A stretch of DNA of 37,065 nucleotides from Spirochaetaceae bacterium UBA1306 (GCA_002307245.1 DBTW01000071.1:1-37065); one strand, 5' to 3'. Numbered from the stretch's first letter, positions 7,705-17,127 are shown. The notes: generated from the sequence alone by a model not told the origin. Numbers and translations: made by a program.

Positions 7705-9996
7705 TTACGGAGCATAGGCGATGCTGATGCTTGTGATATTAATCGAGGCCGAACTGCCTGTCCTGAATTGGAGGAAGGCATGGGCCAGGGTGTCCGTATT
7801 CCTGGTAAATAACACTGGATCGATCGTGTAGACTGCCGTTTGCGCAGAGCTCGGCGAAGCGACTAGGACGGAGTTAGGTATTAACTTAGAACTTATTTTA
7901 AGTAGTACCGGAGTGGCGGTGGGATCCGCTGCCTGATACAGTGGAGTCGTAGTAGCGTTATCGCTCGTCGTGTTGTTGTTCAAGTAGAGAACGAAGCCAG
8001 AATAAGTAGTACCGGTGTAGGCGTTGTAGGCGATGGTAACCGTCGCCTTCTTTGTAAAATTGAACTGACCGTCGGGGACGTTAAGCGAATCCGTAGTGGC
8101 CTGGAAGGCAGAGCCGGCGACTGTAGACCAAATATCGATATTGGTATAGACACTGCCGACGTTGAAACGAGCTGTGGCGAGGTTGATGCCCGTCGTCGAA
8201 CCAGCTACAGTACCCGCGCCGCGGACTAGCTTAATGCCGCTCAACGTGGACGTAGCCTCTGTCAGATCGAAGTCAGGATCGACGCCAGCAGTCCAGCTCC
8301 AGATCGCGTTCGAAGCAGTCGTGACCTTGACGTTGAAGGTCTTGCTGCTGCCGCCTCCATCGTTGGCGGCAGCGGTGATGATCGCGCTGCCCGCGGCTAT
8401 GCCACTAACCCTTTCGGTGTTCGCTGCGGAAGAAGCGCTTACGGTAGCGATACTGGTATCGGATGAAGTCCAGCTCAAACTCGAGTCCGTGGGTATCGCG
8501 CCGCTGGTTCCGCTAATGGTGGCAACGAGGGGAACATAGCAGCCGGCCATGACCGAGCTGTCGCCCGCGAGCGTGATGTCCGAGACTAGGAGCTTGGTCT
8601 CCGTAAATTCCATGGCATAACTGTCCGAAAAACCACCGTCGACGCTGGTCACAGTGATTCTCGTGGTCCCGGTTTTCAGCGGGGTCACTATCCCCGTCAG
8701 GGTGTCGCTGGAAGCGGCTACGGTCGCCACGGACGTATCGCTCGAGCTCCAGGTGACTGTCTTCGTCGAAACACCCGAGAAATGAACAGCGGCAGTCAGG
8801 GTGATAATGGAGGCTTGAGCATTGGCCAGGGTGTCGTAGTAAGAATCCGCGTAGCCAGTGGGGCCACTGACCGTGACGCCGCTAGCGCTGGCCGCGACGC
8901 TCGGACTCGAGAAGAGCGCCGTCTCCGCGCCGGTCGAGTCGAGCGTGGCCACGGAGACGTTGGCGATCTCTGCCACAGCGCCGGTGAGGGCTATTCCCGC
9001 GACGACGGGGCTCGTAGCCAAGACTGAAGTGCTCAGTGATTCCGAAAGTGTCGCGTCGTCGTTCCACACGATCATGGTCGTCCCAACGAGGCTCGTGCCG
9101 TCGGTCTCGTAGAGATTGACGACATATCCGGAGGCGGCGAGTCGCTTCACTTCGAAGACGCGCTCGATGCCCATGGGCGTGTCGGTACCCAGTTCGACTG
9201 GGCTGCCAGTACCATTGCCAGTCACTTTCGTGTAGTAGGAGCACCTGTTGCCGCCGTTGCCCGTGCGACCCATCATGGTGACGATTTTAGTCGACGCAGC
9301 GAAAGTCCCGGTCGTGGGCGCCTCGAAGGCGCCCACTGCGATGCCCAGGCCCGTGCTAGCCGACACGGCGGAAGCGAGGCGCACGCGGGCGCGGATCACG
9401 AAATCGCCGGTCAGGGTCTGATTGTAATAAAGGATGCTCGAGTTCGTGATGCCGGCGTTGGCGAAACCTCCCGTGTTGCCGTTCTGGAGGGTGAGCACGC
9501 CATTGATGAAGGGCGGAATGGTCGTAGAAGTTGTGGCGGCGATAGTATTGCCTTTGGCTAGGTTAGCGAGCTTCCAGTTTCCCGTGTCCACGCTCGCGCC
9601 CGCCGCGATAACGACGACCGTGCAACTGGAGCTGATGCTCGATTCTAGGATCGAGGCTACCGTGATAGTGATCGTGCCTAGCTTGACCGGGGTGACGAGG
9701 CCATCCGCTACAGTGGCGATTGTGTCGTCCGACGAACTCCAGCTTAGGCCGGTATTAGCATTCGCCGGGGCCTGGGTCGCGCCGAGCCTAAGCGTAGATC
9801 CAAGCTCGAGGGTCATCGTGCCGGTGTTAACCAGAGCGACGGCTATGACGTCGATCGTCACCGCCGGCGAATAATTACTCCCCTCCGGGTCATTCGGATT
9901 ATTGAAGTCGGGCATCGCGTAGGGGCAGCCGACGAGCGAAAACGCGAGCAGGGAAAGAAGGCCCACCCGCATTATCCGCGCTCGGTAACGTTTCAT
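7705..9996 (-). CDS. Surface lipoprotein with Big2 (Ig-like) repeats
   Basis: 763 residues from the ATG at 9996. This start gives a basic n-region (KRYRARIMR), a hydrophobic core and a lipobox LVGC. A GTG at 10020, directly after the upstream stop, would add eight residues that do not fit a signal peptide. Three Big2-like modules are visible by their SWSSSD/TWSSSD/SWTSSD...IATV cores: one near the N-terminus, two in the middle. A Thr/Gly-rich region lies between the first and second, and a beta-rich C-terminal domain follows. Such proteins act at the cell surface, often in adhesion or glycan binding; no specific ligand is suggested. The gene is noticeably less GC-rich than its neighbours. It is last in a three-gene minus-strand operon. 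Confidence 0.82.
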   Translation of the reverse strand: MKRYRARIMRVGLLSLLAFSLVGCPYAMPDFNNPNDPEGSNYSPAVTIDVIAVALVNTGTMTLELGSTLRLGATQAPANANTGLSWSSSDDTIATVADGLVTPVKLGTITITVASILESSISSSCTVVVIAAGASVDTGNWKLANLAKGNTIAATTSTTIPPFINGVLTLQNGNTGGFANAGITNSSILYYNQTLTGDFVIRARVRLASAVSASTGLGIAVGAFEAPTTGTFAASTKIVTMMGRTGNGGNRCSYYTKVTGNGTGSPVELGTDTPMGIERVFEVKRLAASGYVVNLYETDGTSLVGTTMIVWNDDATLSESLSTSVLATSPVVAGIALTGAVAEIANVSVATLDSTGAETALFSSPSVAASASGVTVSGPTGYADSYYDTLANAQASIITLTAAVHFSGVSTKTVTWSSSDTSVATVAASSDTLTGIVTPLKTGTTRITVTSVDGGFSDSYAMEFTETKLLVSDITLAGDSSVMAGCYVPLVATISGTSGAIPTDSSLSWTSSDTSIATVSASSAANTERVSGIAAGSAIITAAANDGGGSSKTFNVKVTTASNAIWSWTAGVDPDFDLTEATSTLSGIKLVRGAGTVAGSTTGINLATARFNVGSVYTNIDIWSTVAGSAFQATTDSLNVPDGQFNFTKKATVTIAYNAYTGTTYSGFVLYLNNNTTSDNATTTPLYQAADPTATPVLLKISSKLIPNSVLVASPSSAQTAVYTIDPVLFTRNTDTLAHAFLQFRTGSSASINITSISIAYAP

Positions 9997-10020
9997 GATG
10001 ATTACTACTACTTCTTCCAC

Positions 10021-12351
10021 TTACTTAGCCGCGGCCGGATTGAGCACAACCACCACCCCCGTCGCGAGAGGGCAAATGAAAAGCCCTAGGGCCTCGCTGG
10101 GCCTGCCGGAAAACTCGCCCTGTACCGAGAGACTCTTTATAGCCTTGCCCGTGGCCGCGTCGTGCGCGACGAGGCTGCCGCCTTTCATCGCAGTCCATAC
10201 GTAGCCTTGCGCGTCGAAGGGAAGGGCGGCCGCTCCGCTTATCGCGGCTATCAGCCGTTCGCCCGTCGCGGCGGACAGCACGTTTATCGTGCCCTTGGAA
10301 TAGCACCAGAGCGCGCCGTCGACTACGACGATGTCGTCGAAGATCGCCTTGTTGCCCTCGTCCGCGTTCTTCGACCAGAGGATCGAGCCGGAGCTCAAGT
10401 CCACCGCGACGACGAGGCCTTTGCGGTCGGCGAAGTAGGCTTTGCTTCCCACGATCGTAGCCGCGAGGGCGACGGGCTGGACCGCTTTCAACGGCGCGGA
10501 GAAGAGTTGCTTGCCGCTGGCGGTTTCTATCCGGAGGAAGCTGCCCTTGCGGTCGGCGAGGAGGATGCTCCCTTGGTAGGCTCGGGGGCTCATGTCCGAG
10601 CCTTCCGCTAGGGCGATAAGTCTGACCTGCTTGCCCGTGCTCGAGTCGAGTACGCGCAGGCCGTCGGAGGCGGAGATAAAGGCCTCGTTTCCGATGATCT
10701 CGGGCCGTCGTCCGAAGAGGCCAGAGTCGCTCGCGTCGAGGGCTAGCGTGGCGACTAAGCTGCCGTTGGCGAGCGAGAGTATGGAGAGGTTCTTGTCGCC
10801 CTCGACATAGACGAGGCCATTGGCCACGAGGGGACTCGAGTTCTCGGCGAAGGCGTTGCCCGTCGCGGCCTTCCAGACGAGGGCCTTGGTCGAGACGCGG
10901 AAGACGTTCCCCTTAGCGTCGAGGAAGATGGCTCCATCCTCGATCGCCGCGCTCGCCCCCAGGGCCTTCGCGCCGCTGGCGCTAAAGCGAGCGGATATTG
11001 GTTCGGGCGCGACAGGCTCCTGGACGGCGGCGGGGGTGCTCTGCGTCGCGGAGACGGTCTTGGATTTCAAGCTAAGCTCGCGCCTTTCCCCGGACTCGGA
11101 GTCGACTATAATCTCCAGCTTCGCGTCTTCGTAGCCTTCGCGCTTCGCGCTGATCCGTATGGTGGCGCCCTTGGGCTCGAGCACGGAGGCCGAGCCCAGC
11201 CCCACCTTCGCGCCGTCGATGAAAATTTCGGCATCGCGAGGATCGCAGACGATGCTTACAGGCACGAGCAGCGGCGCGGCGGCGCTCGTCGCGACCGCGG
11301 CGGTATCCTTAGGGGTGCCCACCGGCGGGGAGGGCTCCGCTGAGCCCGATACTGCCGGCGCCTCCGCCGCGCTCGGAACTTGGTAGATCGTCATCGACAC
11401 GAAGGTGTCGAGTTCTCTCGCTGTAGCCTTCGTCGCGGCTTGAATATTCTTGGCGACCGGCGAGGAGGCGGCGCGGAGTCCGGCGAGGGATTCCTTGATG
11501 GCCGAGGATTCAAGCATCGGCGCTGCCGCCGTAGCCGGCGCGGCCACCGCCTTGTCGAGAGCCGCGGCGACCGCCGTCCAAGCCTCGGCGGCCTTGGCGA
11601 GATCATCCTTACCGACGCTGCTCTCCTGGGCGGCCGTCACCCGCGGGGCGGAGGCGAGCATGGAAGCGTAGACCGAGTCCATAGCCTTCGCGGCCGAGGC
11701 GTCGGCGCTCGCGGCGGCCTTGGCCTCGATGGGCGCGGTGTCGAACGAGGCGGGCAGGATGGCTACGGAGCCTTCCTTTACCGATACCTTGGTCGCGCCC
11801 GATTCACCCGAGCGTACGATGAATTCGGTGCCTCTGACGGCGCAAACCGCCGATTTGGTCACAACGCTGAAACGATCGCTATCCGCGAGCTTGGACACCT
11901 TCGCCGCGACCGAGCCTATGAGTACCTTCGTCGAGACGACTCGTCTCGTCTCGCCCACGGCGATTTCCGTCAGGCTTATGCTCGTATTCTGCTGGACCCT
12001 GAGCGTCCCGAGCGAGCCGAACTGCAAGTCGCACTGGGAGTCCTTACCCGTCTTCACCGTCGTGCCGAGGGGCAGTTTTTGCCCGAGCTCGGGCTCGACG
12101 CCGCCTGAGCCTTGGTCGACGGACACGGTGCCGGTGAAGAAGGTCACGATCGCGGCCCTCAGCACGGGCGTCGCGGCCTTCTGCGCCGCTTCCACGGTCG
12201 CGGCTTGCGCGCTCTGCGCCGTCGCGTCCGCCCCGGCGGCTGCCTTCTCCTGGCTTCGAGAGCAGGCGGCAAGTCCGAGCGCGGCGGCGAGCGTAAGCGC
12301 GACGGCCGCTACACCAAGTACCCTATGAAGACGCGCGTAATCGGTTTTCAT
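10021..12351 (-). CDS. FecR-domain, PEGA and PQQ-repeat lipoprotein
   Basis: 776 residues. A signal peptide with lipobox LAAC at about residue 29 is followed by a FecR-like domain (~70-190; VTFFTGTVSVDQG and the RGTEFIVRSG segment). Next come a helical Ala-rich region, a PEGA domain (~360-415; DAEIFIDGAKVG) and a C-terminal beta-propeller of PQQ/WD-type repeats with GKQ and ASGK turns (~450-776). The mix suggests a periplasmic scaffold or envelope protein rather than an enzyme. AGGAG lies nine bases upstream of the ATG. It starts 20 bases after the upstream gene and directly precedes the Big2 lipoprotein gene, so the three are probably one transcript. Confidence 0.85.
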   Translation of the reverse strand: MKTDYARLHRVLGVAAVALTLAAALGLAACSRSQEKAAAGADATAQSAQAATVEAAQKAATPVLRAAIVTFFTGTVSVDQGSGGVEPELGQKLPLGTTVKTGKDSQCDLQFGSLGTLRVQQNTSISLTEIAVGETRRVVSTKVLIGSVAAKVSKLADSDRFSVVTKSAVCAVRGTEFIVRSGESGATKVSVKEGSVAILPASFDTAPIEAKAAASADASAAKAMDSVYASMLASAPRVTAAQESSVGKDDLAKAAEAWTAVAAALDKAVAAPATAAAPMLESSAIKESLAGLRAASSPVAKNIQAATKATARELDTFVSMTIYQVPSAAEAPAVSGSAEPSPPVGTPKDTAAVATSAAAPLLVPVSIVCDPRDAEIFIDGAKVGLGSASVLEPKGATIRISAKREGYEDAKLEIIVDSESGERRELSLKSKTVSATQSTPAAVQEPVAPEPISARFSASGAKALGASAAIEDGAIFLDAKGNVFRVSTKALVWKAATGNAFAENSSPLVANGLVYVEGDKNLSILSLANGSLVATLALDASDSGLFGRRPEIIGNEAFISASDGLRVLDSSTGKQVRLIALAEGSDMSPRAYQGSILLADRKGSFLRIETASGKQLFSAPLKAVQPVALAATIVGSKAYFADRKGLVVAVDLSSGSILWSKNADEGNKAIFDDIVVVDGALWCYSKGTINVLSAATGERLIAAISGAAALPFDAQGYVWTAMKGGSLVAHDAATGKAIKSLSVQGEFSGRPSEALGLFICPLATGVVVVLNPAAAK

Positions 12352-12371
12352 CTCGCTACTCTCCTGCCGTT

Positions 12372-14111
12372 CTATTTATGCGATCCGCTCGCCCAGGCGG
12401 GCTCGGATGACGTATCGAAAAGACCCCCGAGGACGGGCGCGCTCTTTCCCTCGACGCTTATGCTCGCGGTAAGTCCGGACCAGCGGAGAAGGGGATCGTC
12501 GGGAAGTCGGGCGACGCTTTGACTGAAGCGCTTGCGCGATTGCATAGAAGCGGCAAAAAAGCCGTCCATGTAGCGTTGAAAGATATTCGAGGGCTTGCTC
12601 GCGATGGCCGACCTCGTGCCGAGAATGGCGAGAAGCGACCCGAGGCCCGCGCCTACCCATTTGCCTATACCCAGAGCGTCGGCAATATAATAATCCTTCT
12701 CGATCTGCGAGTGCAGGCTGCTGGCCGTGGCGGAATCCGTCGTCGCGCTATACGTGGCATAAAGTCCCTCGGCCTCTTTGGCGATGGACTCGTCGTAGCC
12801 CGAGACGAATACCGCTGCGGCTCCCGCGGCGAGGGCTAAGCCGCCGCCGATAGCCCAGGGCGCCAGCTTCGAACCGTGGATCGAGCCGTCGAGATAAGCG
12901 TCGAAGGCTCGATCGAAACGCTCGATGCGATCGAGGTACAATTCGGCGAGCTCCGCGTCGCACAGGTCGAGAATATTCCTCATGCTAGTGAAAATTTCGC
13001 GGACCTTAACCCAATCGCGGGCCGAGGCGGCCTTTGCGGCATCGTATTCGAGGAGTGTGGCCATGATATCGGCCGTCTCCGTCGCGCTCGTGCGAAGCTC
13101 GAGCGTCTTCGAGTCGTCCTTGGAAGCGGCGATGATGCCTCGGAGCGGATTAAGGGCCGTGGGATCGGGTGCGAGCGGATTTTTCTCTACGGCGAAGCGG
13201 ACGGCCATAGCCTCCAAGCGAGGCTTGAGCTCGTCGAGCTCGGATTTTAGCGCCTCTCCCAGGCGAGGCGACCAGGACGCGCCCAAGGCTATCGAGGCTA
13301 TCGCCTCGACTGCCTTGGCGCTCGTCGCGCTACCGCTCTCCGTAAGGCCTTTCTTCGCCTCGGCCCAAAGACTATCTATCCTAGCGTCTTCCACGGCGGT
13401 TTCGTAGGGAACGGCGAACTCGACCTTGACTGTCTGGTCCTCTACGACGAGCGTCTCGACGCGAGCGAGCTCAAGCTCGCCCATAAGCCGTTTCTGCGTC
13501 ACTACTACGGTATGGCGACCGTTGAGCAATTGCGGGATCGTGGTTACGGCCTTGCCGGCGATCACGCCGTCGACGTGCAATTCGTAGTCGCCCTTTTCTC
13601 CCGAGTTCACGAGCTCGACCGCGCCGAAGCCGATGTGCGTGCCCGACACCGCCTCGAGAAAGCCCTTGGTAAGGCCGTCGGCTGAATCAAATACGTCGAG
13701 GATGGAATCCGCCTTTGCATGACGAGTAATCGTGAAGCCGTACTTTTGTCGATCGAAGAGGCGAACGGTGAAAAGATACGCCCCTTCTGCATCCTTGTTC
13801 ACCGAACCGAGGACGAGAGAATCGATCTTGCTCAAATCGGCCAGAGCCTGGGCGGATTCGAGATCATGAACCGCGGCAAGCCCCTCGGGTTCCTCAACCC
13901 GGAAGCTCCCAAGGAGCCTCAAAGTGAGGCCGATCGTATCGGTGACCGCTTGGCCAACGATCGCAAGACTCGGATCGTCGCTCTCATTGTAAAACGGAGC
14001 GATGGCTACGCGTGCCTCGAGGGATTCATCGAGGGCGTATGTCGGAACGATGCTCAGAAGCGTAATAACTGAGAAGATAAGAACGGCATTTATTTTCGTA
14101 CAATGCTCCAA
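12372..14111 (-). CDS. Exported TolB-like/PEGA-like membrane protein
   Basis: 579 residues. An N-terminal signal sequence (hydrophobic from about residue 8 to 27) is followed by a TolB-N/CsgG-like region with VAIAPFYNESDDP, typical of proteins that sum up cellular inputs in spirochaete and proteobacterial envelopes. A PEGA-like segment follows (YELHVDGVIAGK, ~180-235), then a long helical part and two hydrophobic stretches (about 425-445 and 485-505). The start is uncertain. A TAG stop lies immediately upstream of the TTG at 14111 and there is no in-frame ATG before the signal sequence, so TTG is the only conventional choice. A TATATATA tract lies just upstream. First gene of the surface operon. 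Confidence 0.75.
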   Translation of the reverse strand: MEHCTKINAVLIFSVITLLSIVPTYALDESLEARVAIAPFYNESDDPSLAIVGQAVTDTIGLTLRLLGSFRVEEPEGLAAVHDLESAQALADLSKIDSLVLGSVNKDAEGAYLFTVRLFDRQKYGFTITRHAKADSILDVFDSADGLTKGFLEAVSGTHIGFGAVELVNSGEKGDYELHVDGVIAGKAVTTIPQLLNGRHTVVVTQKRLMGELELARVETLVVEDQTVKVEFAVPYETAVEDARIDSLWAEAKKGLTESGSATSAKAVEAIASIALGASWSPRLGEALKSELDELKPRLEAMAVRFAVEKNPLAPDPTALNPLRGIIAASKDDSKTLELRTSATETADIMATLLEYDAAKAASARDWVKVREIFTSMRNILDLCDAELAELYLDRIERFDRAFDAYLDGSIHGSKLAPWAIGGGLALAAGAAAVFVSGYDESIAKEAEGLYATYSATTDSATASSLHSQIEKDYYIADALGIGKWVGAGLGSLLAILGTRSAIASKPSNIFQRYMDGFFAASMQSRKRFSQSVARLPDDPLLRWSGLTASISVEGKSAPVLGGLFDTSSEPAWASGSHK

Positions 14112-14202
14112 CTATATATAAATTGGAGGCATTCTATCGCGAACTGCGGCTTAAGGCTAGGTTAATTTTGGGAGATTATTGGGTATTTAATGAGGAGATA
14201 CT

Positions 14203-15054
14203 CTACCGACGGTGGACCGGCCGCGACCGCAGGTGATTCAAGGCCAGGCCGCCGAGGATCAGCACGAGCCCCAAGGCAAAGCGCAGGTTGAAATCCTCCC
14301 CGGCGAACAAGGCGCCGAGGAGGACGGTCAAGGCCGTCTCGAGGTAGAACACTACGCTGCCCTTCCCCGCCGGGACTTCGCGATAGCCCACGGCCATCAA
14401 GGCCTGGGCGAGGAAGGCGCCGCCGCCCACGGCGAGAAGGAGGAGGATGCCGACCGCGCCGCCGGCCGCGAGGCCGCCGCCCCGAGGCGCGAAGGCCACG
14501 AGGGGAAGCCCGAAGAGGCAGGGGCTCAAGTAGAGCATGAAGGGATTGTCGAAGGCCGTGGCCTTCCTGACAAAGTTGACCGCCATTCCCGCGAAGACCG
14601 CGCTGCCCAGGGCCAGTAAGTCCCCCGCGAGAGCCGCCCCGGAACCGTCCCTCATCACGAGGACGGCGCCGGCCGTGCAGATCGCGATGCTTAGGAGGAC
14701 CCGCCACTGAAGGCGCTCGCCGAAGAAGAGGGCGCCGAAGAGGACGACGAAGAGGGGGTAGGTATTGCCGAGGAGTGCGGCCCGCCCCGGCCCCGTGAGC
14801 GAGATGGCCGCGTAGCTCATGGCCATGGAGCAGGCGCCGAAGATGCCGCGCAGGGCCACGAGGCCCGGGCGGACGGGCTTCAAGGAACGGTAGGAAAAGA
14901 CGAGCACCGCCGCGCAGAGCACGGCGCCGATCGCGAAGCGCGACGCCGACACGAAGAGCCCGGAGAAATGGCCCGAGGCCAGCTTCACGAAGAGGGACAC
15001 GCAAGCGAAGAGGATGGCCGAGGAATACAGGGCGGCGTAACCGCGAACGCGCAT
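14203..15054 (-). CDS. DMT-family (EamA) transporter
   Basis: 283 residues and about ten hydrophobic helices arranged as two EamA repeats, the normal size and topology of drug/metabolite exporters. Repeat signatures include SRFAIGA in the first half and the LGALFAGEDFN segment near the end. It would export a small metabolite across the inner membrane; the substrate cannot be told. The ATG has GGAGG eight bases upstream. Its leader contains a terminator-shaped hairpin (see 15089-15134). It is separated by 91 bases from the surface operon and is probably its own unit. Confidence 0.87.
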   Translation of the reverse strand: MRVRGYAALYSSAILFACVSLFVKLASGHFSGLFVSASRFAIGAVLCAAVLVFSYRSLKPVRPGLVALRGIFGACSMAMSYAAISLTGPGRAALLGNTYPLFVVLFGALFFGERLQWRVLLSIAICTAGAVLVMRDGSGAALAGDLLALGSAVFAGMAVNFVRKATAFDNPFMLYLSPCLFGLPLVAFAPRGGGLAAGGAVGILLLLAVGGGAFLAQALMAVGYREVPAGKGSVVFYLETALTVLLGALFAGEDFNLRFALGLVLILGGLALNHLRSRPVHRR

Positions 15055-15088
15055 GGAAGGAGCCTCCGGGCCGTCATGCTAGCACGGG

Positions 15089-15134
15089 GGCCCCGGCAGG
15101 AAAAAGGAGCCGCGGCCTCGCGGCTCCCGGGGCC
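15089..15134 (-). promoter_or_regulatory. Terminator-shaped nested hairpin in the DMT gene leader
   Basis: On the minus strand a perfect 9-bp stem (GGAGCCGCG at 15106-15114 pairing with CGCGGCTCC at 15119-15127, four-base loop) is followed by five Ts (plus-strand A run 15101-15105). This is an intrinsic-terminator shape. A second perfect 8-bp stem pairs GGCCCCGG (15089-15096) with CCGGGGCC (15127-15134) and encloses the first. The structure sits between the divergent DUF1848 promoter and the DMT start, so it could be an attenuator or could stop antisense transcripts coming from the right. Confidence 0.5.
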
Positions 15135-15164
15135 TGACTTCGCGGTCCGCACCGCTGATATAGT
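15134..15164 (+). promoter_or_regulatory. Promoter for a leaderless DUF1848 transcript
   Basis: TATAGT (15159-15164) lies six bases before the ATG at 15171, so the start site would be at or next to the start codon. The -35 is weaker: CTGACT (15134-15139) with a 19-base spacer. No Shine-Dalgarno sequence is present. Confidence 0.45.
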
Positions 15165-15170
15165 GCTGGC

Positions 15171-16127
15171 ATGATCGTCTCCGCCTCGCGCCGCACCGAC
15201 ATCCCCGCCTACTACTCGTCCTGGCTGATGGGTCGCATCGAGGCCGGCTATTGCCTCGTGGGCAATCCCTACGACGCTCGGCGCGTCACTAGGGTCAGCC
15301 TCGCCCCGGAGGACCTGGACTTCATCGTCCTCTGGACCCGCGATCCCCGCCCGATGATCCCCCTGATGGCGGAGCTTGACTCGAGGGGCATCCGCTCCTA
15401 CTTCCAGGTGACCCTCACCGGCTACCCGAGCCCGATCGAGCCGGGGGCGCCCGGCCTCGACGAGGCGACGGGCGCGTTGCGCGATTTAGCGGCGACGATC
15501 GGTCCCCGCAGGACCCTGTGGCGCTACGACCCGATATTCGTCGCCGGGGGGCCTGAGGGCATCGGCGCGGATTGGCACAGGCGGAACTTCGAGCGCCTCG
15601 CCAGGGACCTCGAGGGGAGCTCAGAGCGCGTCACCTTGAGCCTCCTGGACGAATACGCGGCGACCGCCTCGCGCCTGGCCAGGGCCGGCCAGACGGGACT
15701 GCGCTTCGGTAGCCCCAGGAAGGCGGCCCCCGGGACGGGCGGCCCGTCGGAGGTCACGCGCGCGGCGACCCAGCCGGTCGAGCCCTTCCCCGCCCTCTTG
15801 GCCGACCTGGCGTCGATCGCGCGATCCCGGGGCATGCGGCCCCAGGCTTGCGCCGAGCCCTTCGAGCTCGACCGGCTCGGCATCGAGGCCGGGGCTTGCG
15901 TCGACCCCGCCCTCGCCTCGTCGATCTGGCCGGGCGCCGGAGTCGCGGCCGAGGTAGGGCAGCCCGCGCGCCCGCGCAAGGACTCGGGCCAGCGCGGCAC
16001 CTGCCGTTGCGGGCGCAGCGTCGACATCGGCTCCTACGGCAGCTGCCCGCGAGGCTGCGCCTATTGCTACGCCAACCGCGGCGCCGGCAAGCTACTCGCC
16101 AGGACCCCTGCCGACGAATCCTTGTAA
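15171..16127 (+). CDS. DUF1848 family protein
   Basis: 318 residues. It opens with IVSASRRTDIPAYYSSW and has FIVLWTRDPRPM and LWRYDPIF, all hallmarks of DUF1848. The C-terminus carries a cysteine cluster (CRCGRSVDIGSY, then CPRGCAYCYANRG) that should bind metal, probably an Fe-S cluster. The fold is thought to be TIM-barrel-like and radical-SAM-related, but I know of no settled function. The region at about 180-205 is a low-complexity Pro/Gly/Ala insert. It appears to be transcribed without a leader from its own promoter. Confidence 0.88.
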   Translation: MIVSASRRTDIPAYYSSWLMGRIEAGYCLVGNPYDARRVTRVSLAPEDLDFIVLWTRDPRPMIPLMAELDSRGIRSYFQVTLTGYPSPIEPGAPGLDEATGALRDLAATIGPRRTLWRYDPIFVAGGPEGIGADWHRRNFERLARDLEGSSERVTLSLLDEYAATASRLARAGQTGLRFGSPRKAAPGTGGPSEVTRAATQPVEPFPALLADLASIARSRGMRPQACAEPFELDRLGIEAGACVDPALASSIWPGAGVAAEVGQPARPRKDSGQRGTCRCGRSVDIGSYGSCPRGCAYCYANRGAGKLLARTPADESL

Positions 16128-16139
16128 CGTCGGCGCGGA

Positions 16140-16169
16140 TTGACCGGAGACTCCGCCTCGCCGTACCTT
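16140..16169 (+). promoter_or_regulatory. Promoter for a leaderless hslO transcript
   Basis: TTGACC (16140-16145), an 18-base spacer and TACCTT (16164-16169) end six bases before the ATG at 16176. The -35 is good and the -10 is weak. There is no usable Shine-Dalgarno sequence close to the ATG. Confidence 0.42.
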
Positions 16170-16175
16170 CTACCA

Positions 16176-17114
16176 ATGATCCAAGTCCCCCTCGCCGATC
16201 CCGAGCTCGAATCGAGGATCGCGGCGCTCCCCCCCGACGGCATAACGGTCTTCACGCTGGGAGGCGGCCGAGCGCGCGGAGCCATACTCCACGGCACGCG
16301 GATGGTCAACGCGATGCGCGCCAACCACGGGCTCGGCCCCTTGGAGACCCTCCTCCTCGGCCGCGCCTACCTCTGCGCGGCACTCCTCGGCACGACGATC
16401 AAGGGGGGCGACCGACTCGTGCTGCGCGTCGACGGAGACGGGCCGGCCGAGGGCCTCTCGGTCGAGGCCGGCTCGGACTGCTCCGTGCGCGGCTGGCTCT
16501 TCGGCGCCCCGCTCGACATCCCGGCCGAGGCCCTCGACGGCGAGGGCTTCTCCCCCTTCGGCTCCGGCACCCTCACGATGACCCGCTTCGCGGAAGGGCG
16601 GCCCCATCCCTTCACGGGGACGGTGGAGCTCAAGACCGGCCGCCTCGCCGAGGACCTCGCCTGGTACTACCTCGAGTCCGAGCAGACGAGGACGGCCTTC
16701 GACATCGGCATCGAGTTCGACGGCGCCGGCCGGGCGATCGGCGCGGGCGCCCTCTATATCCAAGCCCTGCCCGGATCCGACGACGGATTCCTCTCCCGGG
16801 TCGAGGCCGCCCTGCCGAGTCTGAGCCCGCTGGGCAAGTACTTCGCCTCGGGAGGCGGCCGCGCCGCATTCCTCGAGGATCGGCTCCGCGAGCTCTTCCC
16901 CGAGCCCCTGGGCGAGAGGGAGGCGGCCTTCGCCTGCCCCTGTTCGCGCGAGCGCTTCGCCTCCTTCCTCGGCTCGACGTCCCGCGAGCTCCTCGAGGAC
17001 CTCGCGCATAACGGGCCCTGGCCCGTCGAGACGGTCTGCCACAACTGCGCCAGCGCCTATCGATTCCCGAAGGACGAGCTCGAGGCGATGCTCGCGGCGA
17101 GGGGCCCGCGATAG
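16176..17114 (+). CDS. hslO: Redox-regulated chaperone Hsp33
   Basis: 312 residues. Hsp33 is a cytoplasmic holdase switched on by oxidation through a zinc centre of four cysteines. All four are here: Cys254-x-Cys256 and Cys288-x2-Cys291, with 31 residues between the pairs, within the family range. The N-terminal domain has the usual ARGAILHGTR and ALLGTTIKGGDRL segments. The start at 16176 is preferred over the in-frame TTG at 16140, because that TTG belongs to the apparent -35 box. It ends 13 bases before the convergent DAG-kinase-like gene; the two TAG stops fall in the arms of a short inverted repeat (17111-17131). Confidence 0.93.
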   Translation: MIQVPLADPELESRIAALPPDGITVFTLGGGRARGAILHGTRMVNAMRANHGLGPLETLLLGRAYLCAALLGTTIKGGDRLVLRVDGDGPAEGLSVEAGSDCSVRGWLFGAPLDIPAEALDGEGFSPFGSGTLTMTRFAEGRPHPFTGTVELKTGRLAEDLAWYYLESEQTRTAFDIGIEFDGAGRAIGAGALYIQALPGSDDGFLSRVEAALPSLSPLGKYFASGGGRAAFLEDRLRELFPEPLGEREAAFACPCSRERFASFLGSTSRELLEDLAHNGPWPVETVCHNCASAYRFPKDELEAMLAARGPR

Positions 17115-17127
17115 GCGGCCCCCGGGC

